From Hansfordia pulvinata (lineage: Eukaryota; Ascomycota; Sordariomycetes; Xylariales), in NCBI GenBank assembly GCA_006538405.1, contig BJKQ01000007.1, positions 186,001 through 250,000 of the forward strand: DNA of 64,000 nucleotides, given 5' to 3'. The position numbers and the translations under genes are program-made. The number at the start of each line of letters is the position of its first letter. Positions within the stretch are counted from its first letter, which is position 1. Positions 13,401 through 23,658 of the stretch are shown one piece after another. Under the pieces are notes generated by a model. It was not told the origin of the DNA. It did not search any database and saw nothing but the letters and a program-made list of their open reading frames with translations.

Positions 13401-16367
13401 CGCACAATCATAGGCATGGGTTGGTTGATACCGTATCGCGGGACGTCTTTGGTGAAGAAAGTCACAAAGGTACCACCCACGCCCCACGCGGTGAGAGGGG
13501 CACCCTTCCATCGCTGCAAAGGGTCATGTTCGCGGCCATCAGTCGGCTCAACTAAAGTGAGAGGCTGTGACATGCCGCGAGCTCTGACGAAGGGTTTGGG
13601 TGGCTGAGCGTTCTGGGCACCTGCCGCCACTGGGCTGATCTGCGAAGGCCCGCTCTGAGCACCCTCGGGAGATGGCGCGAAACTGACTTGCTGCGTAGGC
13701 TGCGAGGGTGGAGCATAGTTTGGCGTAGTGCGCTTAGGCGGAGAGAGTGTACCAGCGGCTTGCGCGCCTGGTGGAGGGGTGTGGCGATGCTGGACAGGGC
13801 TGTACCGCGATTCTAGCGGGGGACTGAGAGGATTCGTCTTTGGGGCAATAGGGGGAGAGCGCACGGGGGAAACGTCTTCATCCAACTCTTGTGTTGGCGG
13901 CAGCGACGGAACTCTTGTCAGACGAGGCTCGTATGAAGAGGCGCTTCGAGCGACTGGGGCTCCATCTGCATTGGCAGGGCTCGCCATTCTCCCAACATTC
14001 CTATCGTGCGAGGTTTCGAAGTGGGCCAGAGGGCTAGACGTCCGCGGCTGGTGTGCAAGTCCTTGTGGTGACACCCCAACTGCAGAATAGGAGCCACTGT
14101 TGGATCGGCTTGGTGGCGCAGGAGAATAGCGGTTAACGGCTGGACCTTGTGGTCCCAGTGCTGATGGCTGTCCAGGTGGCGCAGGAGAGTATCGGCTTGT
14201 GACAGCAGGTGGCGCGTTGGCTTTTGGTTGGGATCCAGACGGTGCAGAACCGTAGGGGCTCATTCGCTCCGGAGCAACCAGTTGAGGAGTAACCGGAGCC
14301 TGAGCTTGCGCAGGAGGCTGCTGGACCGGAGGGGGTGCAATGGAGGTCTGCACAGGCGGAGTAGGCAGTTGCGCTCCCTGGGGCGGACCGGGAGGAGGCG
14401 CCTGAGGCTGCGCGTAAGGGGACTGCTGCGATGGCGAAGCGTGGTTGGTGGTGCGAGATGCGGGGCGCGACCTTGAAGAAGAAATAGGAAGATCTTCAAA
14501 GAAGCCAGACGCCGACTGAGGCTTGAGTTGGCCGGCTGGCTTCTGAGGGGGCGGGGGCGCAGCATGCGCTGCCTGCTGGAAGGTAGAATGGCTCGACCCA
14601 GGCGGAGTCAAAGTCGGATTCGAGGTTGCAGCAGGCGGACCTGGTTGATAGGCACTCGAAGCGCGAGGGGGCCCTGGCGGAGGTGCTGTCGGTATGCTGC
14701 CAGGTGAGGTAGTTGTGCGTGGCAGCTGTTGGGTGCTGGGCCGTTTTTTAGGCTTCACAATATCCATAGGAAGGTCATAAGGAGACTGGTAGCCGCCCTT
14801 GGACTTGTCGGCAAAGCTTTGGGCTTTTGGCACCTCGGGACGGGGTTGCGGTGGCGGTGCAAACGTTGCAGGGGGCGCACTCGCAGCCGGTGCCCCATAT
14901 AGGGGGTTCTGGCCGGGCAGCATAGGCGTGATGGAGGGCTGAGGTGCGTAAGGATTCGGCGCGGGCTGCGAGTACGGAGGCTGGACACCACCAGGTGCAT
15001 ATCTGGCGTTGAGACCGGGTGACTGCTGCTGCAAGGTAGGCTGCATCGCTGCAGGAGTCTGCGGTGCTGCTGTTGGTGCAGCTGGCTGCTCTGGTTCGTC
15101 ATCTTCGAGAAATCCTTCATCATCACTGCCAAAAACATCGCTCGGGTCCAGTTCCTTCTTCTCGTTGTCGGGCTCGGCCAGAAAGTCGCCATCGTCGTCG
15201 TCATCATCAAATGCTGCGGCCCATTTGGCGTCGAGGTTATCAGACTCGGTTTGCGGCGCAGGAGCAGTGTCAGGCTTCTGGCTAGAGGTTTCGTTGTCGG
15301 AATCGGCATCGTCTGCGTCTCGAGCATTGACTAGAGCCCCGCCCATTGCCACAGTTGTGGACTTTCTATGCAAGGCATGGGCGAATTCGTCCTCGGACGC
15401 ATCGTTGTGAGTGGTGTTAATTTGGCTGAAGAAGTCGTCTCCATCTCCGTCGCCCGTGTCGCCTGGATCGTCTTCAGCGAAGGGGTCTTTGGCAAGCGGC
15501 GTCGCAGCGTCAATCTGGTCTGGGGCGGGCAAGTCGTTGGCCTGGGTTTCTTGGGGATTAAGGGCACGCCCTCTTCGAAGCGAGCCTCGAATTCATCTTC
15601 TTCAGCGCCTACTAGATCCCCACCGACCGTCTGTTCAAACGCGGCAGCGTTAGTAGGGACGTCATGCGGTGATTCGTTGGCCGGAGTTTGCGCATGGTCT
15701 TGCGGGGCGGCATCGTGTGACGCTGATTCGTCGTCATCGAGGTGTTGCATGATATCCTGAGCCTGGCTGGACGGAGGCGGGTGCTCGAGCGGCGCGTTGG
15801 CAGGCGGGACAGGGGGAACGAATTTGTCCTCTCGTTGGGGGGCATGAACTTGAAAGGATCTGTGTCACTCCTCTGCAAGTCCCATTCACCCTCGTCATCG
15901 TCGAGGAAGTTGACCTCGTGGGAGACGGTGCGGGCGAATGAAATGGTGCTGGCGTGCTTGGAGGCAGTCGAGGTGGCCGGGACATCGACGTCTGGAGAAA
16001 AAGAAGAGCCGGGCGCGTCCGGCGCTGCCTCTGGATCAGGCTGCGGCTCTTCAGAGTCTAAAGGGTTGGAGAGATCCCAGCCGCCCACGTCAGCTTCATC
16101 GTCCTGGTGGAACTGGTCGAGAAAGGCGCCGCCTTCTTCGTGGTGATGCTGAGTTAGGTGTTGCGCGGCGGGTTCAGGTGTGGACTCGGCCTCGATCTCG
16201 GGCTCAGATTCGGGTTGCGATTGAGGTTCACGTTCACGTTCAGTTTCAGGCTGGGCTGGCGGCGCCGCTGCAGAGGCATCTACAGAACCGGAAGATGGAG
16301 CCGGTTGCAGGGTATTGGGCATGAGAGCCGGGTTCCACGAAGCGGCGTTGGTTGTGTCGGAATCCAT
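10481..16367 (-). CDS. SEC16: COPII coat assembly protein Sec16
   Basis: Scaffold of ER exit sites that organises COPII vesicle budding with Sec12, Sec13, Sec23, Sec24 and Sec31. The ATG is at 16367-16365. There is one intron, 11130-11076 (GTAAGT donor, GCAG acceptor, phase 1). The N-terminal half is acidic, then Pro/Gln/Ser-rich and disordered. The central conserved domain (about 13.4-12.1 kb) holds the [14 protein letters not shown] and [11 protein letters not shown] segments. The conserved C-terminal domain in exon 2 reads [23 protein letters not shown] and LKRWINKK and ends [10 protein letters not shown]. As written the gene breaks frame three times by one missing base, at or near G5 15812-15816, G4 15553-15556, and C8 10782-10789 or G5 10767-10771. 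Restoring the counts gives about 1944 aa, a normal size. I treat it as a functional gene with consensus errors. Confidence 0.92.
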
Positions 16368-19286
16368 GGCGATGGCGGAGAGATGCGCCTAAGTGGCACA
16401 CGGAGGTTTACTGCGAAAGGGCAGCAGCCGTCAGCATCGCCGTCCAGACACCCGGGGTGAAGCAGGCCAACGCCGGGGTTGCCGCGAGCAAGGGAGAGGC
16501 GGAAGGGGGGGAGTTGCGACCTACAGATTGCAACAGGGCAGTGACAAATCGAGGCGCGAAAGATTGATTACTGGCCATGCTCCATTGTTGGGCACCTCGC
16601 GGAACAGGAAAACAAGCTGCCTCGGATAGTGGCAGGGCGATGCGTGAGCGCGTCTGCGGAGTTGCGACGGCGATAGACGAACAGGGCGTCGGGGCGCGAG
16701 CCGAGGACGTGAAGGTCGCGGTGGGCACAAACACAGCTGTCTGAGCAGGGCGAGGCCTTGAGGCGGGGAGGATGGCAGACGAGGCGGCAATGCGGCGACG
16801 AGCAGACGGACAAACGAACAGACTGGCGCTCGAGCTGGAGGAGAGCTGGAGTCTGGAGATGGGTGCGTGGGCAGGCAGACCGGCCGGAACTGGTGGGCCT
16901 GATGCGTGAGGTGGCTGAATGAACACCTGTGCAAGCAAGGCGTAGCAAGGTCACAATGGATCCATACTGGACCTACATAGTTTGGGCTGCGAGTACGCGA
17001 GCCGCCCTAGCGCGGTACTTTGACAGCCTGACCCGCCGAGGCAATTCGCCCGCTCCTGGGCGCCTGTCACGGGGGTAGCGGCGCCCCAGACACCCGTGGT
17101 GTTGGCCCAGCTGGAGCGACTCCGCGCGGGCTTAGTGGAAGTCGGGCGCCGTCTCGACTGCCGATCTGCAAAGTACCGGAAGTTGATGCTCAAGTACCTC
17201 CTAGCGGCGACAAAAATAGGCAGCATCTACGACGGATGTACGAGATGCAATCTCCAGGTCGTCAAAGGTCGCGATGGACGGTAAATTACATGCAGGCCGC
17301 TAATGAAAACACATCAGACGGGGCCAGGGCTGGCCGGGAACCTACTACGAGTACAATACGCTCAGAGTATTCGTACTTGGGCGAGTAGATGGTAGGCCTT
17401 TCATCGATATACATATTGCAAGCGGTCGCTTAATATCTGCTATCATCAGTGGTGAGTCGAGGTCTTCGAGGCTTCTTGCTATTATCCAAAGAGACTGGAA
17501 CACCAGGCACAGTCAACAGAGGCCGTGTACGATCAGCTGCCTCAGCAGCAGCTTCTGATGACCCATCAATGATCATGCGCCCAGGGTACTCGTACATGAG
17601 ATGAACTTTACTGCGGCCAGCTGCCTGAGACGCGAGTTCATTTGCATGCTGAGATTCCTGCGTGTTCCCCCAAACTGAATGCATCCAAGTAAACATAGGT
17701 GCTAGGGAGGTCAGTAGGTAATCAGAAGTTTTCGTAGGGACGCAAATAATACCTACCAGTCGGCAGGCGTCATGATAAATAGCTACGTTGCTGTAGCGTC
17801 CGAATTGCATGCCTTCCGCATCCACAGATCTCTGTCTGCCACATTCCCCATTGTACTCGTACCCTCTCGTCTCGCCGCACTGCCCAGGCAACCCGCAGCA
17901 TCGCGCTGCTTCTCGTCCGTCTACAAGCGGCAGGGCTACTACGAGTACACTCGTTTCTGTCGCGTCGGTGTCGTCAGTGATCGCTGGATAGGCCAAGTGT
18001 CATCTGCCGAAAATCCACATTCGGTGGTAAAGGTTGCCTCTGCCCTGCCCGCCCCGCCGCCTCAGAGGCTCGCCCCTGCAGGCAGTCATAGACACTCGCC
18101 TCACACCCGTACTGCCCGGCACACCAGCCCGGCTTTGCCGGCTTGCAGACGTGGACTTGGGTTGAAAGGAACGCTTTCACCCGACCTGCCCGAGAAGTCG
18201 TCAATCCTTGTTGTGGACCGGACCTCGCACCTTTGCGCAACGATCGGGGCCTGAAGCCCGCCGATTTCGTCATCACATGGACACCACAAAAGGGACAGGT
18301 CACCCGCCTGCAACGCCAAGCTGCGCTCCAGCCTGGCCAATCACGCAGCCGGTGCGCCTGGGCGTTGAAGCACGAGTACGGTCCGCGATGATGATAAAAG
18401 TCACTGGCCCGCTGCGTCTGCCGCTTCGGCTACTGACCCGGGACCGCCCGGTCACGGGCGCCACGGTCCGCCTCCTTGCGACCGTCCGCCCCGCGTCGTT
18501 CTCGATGCCTTCCGACTGTCCAACATCTTGCCATGATCAAACCATGGAACACCTCCTTTCATCGAATCTCCATCGTCGCCCGCAGCGCTTGTTGGCTCAC
18601 TGTCACAAGGCACAAATTTCGTCATGAAGCTCTGCGCCGTCGGCCATGGCTGCGATATAATACATGCCCTCTATTCAAGTACACTAACAAGTAGCAAGCC
18701 TGTGTCTCTACGCCCCGCCAGAAACGCCCTTTTCCCTCTTACGCCGTCCAAGATCCCTCCAGTCGAATGAAAATCGAACTCCTCCTTTTACTCTGCCACT
18801 CGCAGCGTCGCTCTCAGCCAGCCATTCTCGCTTGGCCAATGACGTCTGCCCAAGTCCAGCTCTTGGCCAACAAAGCTCAAACGCTCGTATGGTATGCCAG
18901 CCCCATTGGGATCTCTCTCGCAACTCTTTCGGCACTGAATGCGGCGGCGATTCGCTGTGCGCTGGACCGTATCGAACGGAGTCGCCTCGTACAATCATAT
19001 GGTACCCATGCCATTTTCTTTGGGCGCCGTGGGCCCGGTTCCAGAGCCGGAGGGTGAAGTCAGAAGATGAGCTGAACGCGGTAACTCGAGTGTGCCGTAA
19101 ACGCCTGGAATTGATGGCCCGTGATGGTTTGACTACTCCTTCTCAGAGTTGCCTTTCCGGGTCCGAGTACTATTCAACGGGCCCACGCTTCATTTCGAAC
19201 CTGAGCGGCGTCGTCGAATCCAGTCAGAAATGAGCGACACGCCATATCCTCTCCTAGAGAGCGCTTGGCATCTCCGACCTTTCGAT
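16368..19286. other. Intergenic between SEC16 and THO1
   Basis: No supported gene in 2.9 kb. A 188-codon minus-strand ORF (17430-17996) and several shorter ones have no domain and run through the repeated motif TACGAGTAC (17346, 17586, 17853, 17940), so they were not called. The part next to 16367 should contain the SEC16 promoter and leader. Confidence 0.6.
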
Positions 19287-20188
19287 CTAAGCAAAGCGCT
19301 TCGCGCGCGCCTCTGCCTTGGCCTTCTCGGCAGGGTCAGAAATGATGCTCGATCTCTGCCCGCCGTCAGCCCCATTCGATCTGTTTTGGCCATCCCTTCT
19401 GCCGCCACCGCCGTGACGGCCGCGTCGGCCACCCCGCTGTCGGCCGCCGTTCTGCTGCTGTCCGTTCTGCTGTCTCTTGGCGCCACGGTCGCCACCTTCA
19501 CCAGCGTCACGGTCTCTCTTGCGCTTCTCGGGCAGTGCTGCGTCCAGGCCAGCGACTATGTTACTCTTGTCAACACCAAAGCGCTCGGCGCGCTCGTTCT
19601 TCTTCTTCTCTTCATCCGTCTGCTCCTCCGTAATTCCGAATCGCTTGGCGCGTTCGGCGCGTTTGCGTGCTTCTTCCTCGGCTGATGAAGCGGCGAGATG
19701 GGCGGAATAATCAACCTTGGGCGCCTCGGGCGCATCTTCTGCCTTCTCTTCTGTGGACGGGTTCTCGGTATCTTTGCTGGGCTCGACGGGCGCATCCTCG
19801 GACTTCTTTTCCTCAGTTGCGGGGGCTTGCGCAGATGCAGATGCCGGTTCGGGCTCGCTTGCGGGCTTGGAGGGCTCTGCAGACTTTTCAGGCGCGGCGG
19901 GCTTGGTAGAGGCGGCCGCGGCAGGCTCGTCATCGTCCCAATCTATCTCATCCTCGGCAGCGGCTGCTGGAAAATACATGTTAGCTGGGCTGCGCGGCCA
20001 AGGAAGTCGGCGGGTGTTCGAGGCGAACTGAAAGGGTCGGACTTACCGGCAGGCTTGGAAGGGTTCTGTGCCTTGTCATGTTCTTGGAGGCGAGCAATCA
20101 GGTCTGCCTTGTTGCCAGTGGCGGCGAGCGACTTCTCCTGCAGGAGCTTCTTGAGCTCCGGGACCTTGAAAGAAGCGTAGTCGGCCAT
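19287..20188 (-). CDS. THO1: SAP-domain mRNP protein, Tho1/SARNP (CIP29) family
   Basis: Nuclear RNA-binding protein that in yeast and animals acts with TREX/UAP56 in mRNP biogenesis and export. Exons on the minus strand are 20188-20047 and 19966-19287; the 80-bp intron has a GTAAGT donor, a CCAG acceptor and phase 1. The product is 273 aa. An N-terminal SAP motif (residues about 5-40: FKVPELKKLL then GNKADLIARL) is followed by an acidic Ala/Glu/Pro linker. Two C-terminal modules of the Tho1/MOS11 type follow: RAERAKRFGI and RAERFGV. An RG/GGR-rich tail (GGRRGRHGGGGRR) and a final KRFA box end the protein. Length and domain order are normal for the family. Confidence 0.9.
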
Positions 20189-22591
20189 TGTGATGCGATG
20201 CGAAACGATGCGCCTGGGCGACGGTGTGAGGGGAAGGATACGTGACGATAAAGATGGATTATGAGGAGGGCGGGGTGCGAACAGGAAGAGGAGAAACGGC
20301 GGGCGACGACAGAAGATGAAAAGAACGAGATGGGGATGAATGAGAGCGATGGGACGAGACGGGATGGCAGGTCGCGGAAGTTGCGACTGGGAGCAAACAG
20401 AGCAGTCTGCGACGGCGCTAGCCTAGCCAGGCTGTGTACATAGGGATACGCACGGGCACGCGCGGGCTTGGTGATTGGGCCGCCCAGGCGCAACACGCCC
20501 TGACGCGTTCCCAGGTACCTTCTATCCTTCCCGTCCAATTACTGGGCGCGCTCTTCCTTCATGTTGGACAGCTGGCGCGCCCAGGTGAGGTACTCAAGTT
20601 CATGTACTACCCGTACCTAAGTACCTAGCTCTAGTTCCGTCATGTACAGCTACATGTGGTCACCTCTCATTTCGGTGTCACTCTACCAGTGAGAGCATGT
20701 ATGCCCATCTATGAGCAGGTACCTACCAACTTAGGTACCTTCCTGTATCTGTGTCCGAGTAGCTGCTTGCATCTACTCAAAAGGAAGAGCTCTTGGTTGA
20801 TAAACCTTTGTTCAACAAAAACATGAGTCGGTTCTCTCGGAAGAACCCCAAAATTCGAGAAATGGTCCTGTCTCCTTTGACCACATCCAGTGAGCCGAAT
20901 AAAGGCGCAACAGCAGTTCCCTTTCTCCAAGTCGGATCAGGCATGAATGGACGGATGCGATTGCAGAAGCGACGGCGAAGCTCAGTATTCGAGTGATGAC
21001 TGCAGCCAATGAAACGCGGGCAGGTGCCGACATCGACGCAGAAAGGTACGTGTCGAGACCAACGCACATCCAAGTAGATAGGAGTACATCCATGTAGGTA
21101 GTGCCGAGCACTGAGATGAGCTTTTCGCCCAGTCTTTGTATTGAACATACTCGGTGGTTCTATCTCGCTTGCAAATCCTCAGGTCGAGTTGCGGTCATTC
21201 AAGTCGTTTAAACTCCCCTACCAAGATGAGTTATGACACAGACTTCGGCGGCATCCGATATCTGCAAACAGAGGCCCTCGATAGATGACAAAAGTGTCTG
21301 GCGGATGTCTAGAAATTCTAGCCTCTCCCTCCTCAACCACTTTCGCCTAAATACCAATTCAGAGTGTCGAAAGATTGCTGGAACCAGGGGTACTCTAGAA
21401 AGAAAGAAAATAAAAATCGAACCAACAAGCATAGCTCCCTTTCCTTGACCGGATTGTCCGAGGTCGAAATCCCATGCTCCACGAGTACACGATCAAATTC
21501 TGATCGCTTGGACATGTCACATCTCGGTCAGCACATCTGCGCACTGCTTCAGGAGACACTGTTTGCTTCGAGAATCCGTTCAAGGCCCTGTCACGTTGGC
21601 TTGGAGCCGGAAAAGCCTGCGATTACGTAGGCCCACCTCAAGTATTTCTCGGGGAGACGGGTCTAGTATCCTTTGGTCAGCGATTCTCGGCGCATTGTCT
21701 GTTGGACTCGATCGTTTGTCAAAGCTTGAATGTGGGTAAGTTGTACAGATAGGTCTCCTGGGCCATGACTGTGAAGTGAGGCATGTTGCCTTCCGGGTGA
21801 CATCGTGTTTGTATAGCCACCGCAGTCGGACCGATCGCAGGCGAAGACATGGACTTCGCTCAGCCCAGCAACCCTACTTCGGGTGTCGAACAAGCGCCCT
21901 AGTTGGAGGGCGCCTGGGCGCCTCAGAGCCCGTCTGGGCTCGGTATATGCTCCCGTCGAATCAGAACTTTTGAAACGATCTGATCCTTGCGATGGCGCTC
22001 TCGGATACTTCCCTCGTGTTACATCCCCAACTGACAACCCGAGCAGGGACGCTTGCCGACAAGGTTAGAAAAGTGAATATGGTGCATAAGAAGGGGCGCA
22101 CTTCTCCAAACCTTTCCAAGGCTGGGTGAGCCTCCTCCCCAAAACAGCCGTTCCCGGATGGTCGTAGCCATCGGACGCGCCATCCCCGGCATTACAGACT
22201 CCTTGCGCACAGCGAAATGTCACCACGAACATCGGCCAGTCATCTATTTCTGGCCCGCGGCGGTGGCAGCATGCCCAAAGCGGCTCCGGCACTGCAGCAC
22301 GACAACGTCGAAGACGACCACCACTTACCAGCCCCCGCCGCCGCGGGTGCCCGGACAGCACGGGAGGTATGCCTGCCGCACCGTCCGCGGCCGCGGGCTC
22401 GTCCCAGTCGCAGAGACGAGTCGCATGCGACGCGGGAGGAAACGATGCGCTCGCGGAGAGGCAGGTGGGGATCCCACGACGGCCTCTGGGGCCGCTGCGG
22501 CAAAGGCAGTGTCCAGCGCGGCACGCGCGGCTATCTGGCAGCGCCCACTCTCGCGATCCACACCTCGTACTAGGGGCACGATGACGCGGGC
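20189..22591. other. Intergenic with clustered GGTACCT motifs
   Basis: No supported gene. Copies of AGGTACCT and relatives cluster at 20513, 20719 and 20743. Short ORFs on both strands show no domain. Confidence 0.55.
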
Positions 22592-23308
22592 GTGAGTGTG
22601 GGCGCTCCTATCAGGATTGTGGCCCTGAAACCCCTGCCGTTGACTGGCGGCAGCGACGAGGATTACGATGGCGACGAGGACGAGGCCGGGGGCGATGACG
22701 CTGATCTCGCGCGGCTTGTCACGTTGCTCGAGTCGCGGCGCAAGTTGACTCGCGCCGGCGCGAGCGGGGTCTCGCCATCGCCGCCAGCCTTGGGGGACAT
22801 GGATTTCTCGCCCATGCCTGACAGCAGCGAGGACGAGCCTGACGACGAGGATGATGATGGCGACGACGACGGAGGCGGGTATGATGGCAGTGGAGGCGGC
22901 GGTGGCTCCGGCCGGGACGGAGGGAGCCAGCACGGCGGCCACGATGGCGCAGGGGCGCCTCTCAACAGAAGCGGAGACGATCCCAGCGATCACAGTGACG
23001 AGGGTGATGGAGATGAGAGCGACGATTGGGACGAGAACGAGAGCGACGATGGGGATGGAAACGAGGGTGATGACGAGAAAGAAGAGGAGGACGAAGAGGA
23101 GGACGAAGAGGAGGACGAAGAGGAGGACGTGGACGAAAAAGACGACGAGGGCGACGAGGACTATGAGGACCTTGAAGAGGGCGAGGATGACGTTGATGAG
23201 GACTACGATGACGAGTCAGAAGCGGACGAAGACAACATTCTGAAAAGAAGTATGCGGCTGGCTGTCGCGGGGCAAGACAGCGAATATGAGGAGCCGGACT
23301 CACCCTGA
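22592..23308 (+). CDS. Hypothetical acidic low-complexity protein (doubtful)
   Basis: An open frame rich in Asp, Glu and Gly; I recognise no domain. The frame opens after a stop at 22571 and begins with GTG. The first in-frame ATG is at 22799, so either the protein is short (about 169 aa) or an upstream exon has been missed; I could not find a splice pair that holds frame. Four perfect tandem copies of a 12-bp unit encoding E-E-E-D lie at 23081-23128. The C-terminus is less repetitive (RSMRLAVAGQDSEYEEPDSP). Acidic low-complexity ORFs arise easily in GC-rich DNA, and the antisense strand is open too (22325-22993), so confidence is low. Confidence 0.3.
   Translation: MSVGAPIRIVALKPLPLTGGSDEDYDGDEDEAGGDDADLARLVTLLESRRKLTRAGASGVSPSPPALGDMDFSPMPDSSEDEPDDEDDDGDDDGGGYDGSGGGGGSGRDGGSQHGGHDGAGAPLNRSGDDPSDHSDEGDGDESDDWDENESDDGDGNEGDDEKEEEDEEEDEEEDEEEDVDEKDDEGDEDYEDLEEGEDDVDEDYDDESEADEDNILKRSMRLAVAGQDSEYEEPDSP
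23081..23128 (+). repeat. 12-bp minisatellite, 4 perfect copies
   Basis: The unit GAAGAGGAGGAC is repeated four times without mismatch inside the acidic ORF. The perfection suggests recent slippage. Confidence 0.95.
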
Positions 23309-23658
23309 CACAGAGTTTTCTTCTCAACCGATCCGGGAGCTTCAGGTTGAAGATAGAAGGCCCGGACAGGCAGGCAGATTGCATTTTCATAAGGGGCCTA
23401 GTTTACGAACCGGTATGCATTTGCGTGTTCATACTCATCATTCAAGAGGGCTTGGTCTCTGCTCAATGCCATGGGTTTGAATCTACTTCTAGACATTTTC
23501 TCCAGCGCGGATGAGACGGGATGTTCTGCTGTTCCGCCGGGACATACATAGTATACACTTTGATACATATCATGCGACCAACTTAGACAGGGCCGGAGGC
23601 CTGCATTGGTCTTCAAACGACTCCCCTTTTCGAACTCGCCGACATCCCCGGGCCAAGA
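23309..23658. other. Short intergenic, LeuRS 3' flank
   Basis: 350 bp between the acidic ORF and the LeuRS stop codon. I see nothing beyond presumed 3' UTR sequence. Confidence 0.5.

Noticed and set aside
17430..17996. 188-codon minus-strand ORF
   Set aside because: It translates through three intergenic TACGAGTAC-type repeats (17586, 17853, 17940) and shows no domain or splice context.
19149..19685. 178-codon hydrophobic plus-strand ORF
   Set aside because: It is largely antisense to the Ala/Glu/Lys-rich THO1 coding region, which explains its Leu/Ser/Phe-rich character.
22325..22993. 222-codon minus-strand ORF with hydrophobic runs
   Set aside because: The hydrophobic runs are the complement of Asp/Glu codon repeats in the acidic plus-strand ORF, so they are probably not transmembrane helices of a real protein.
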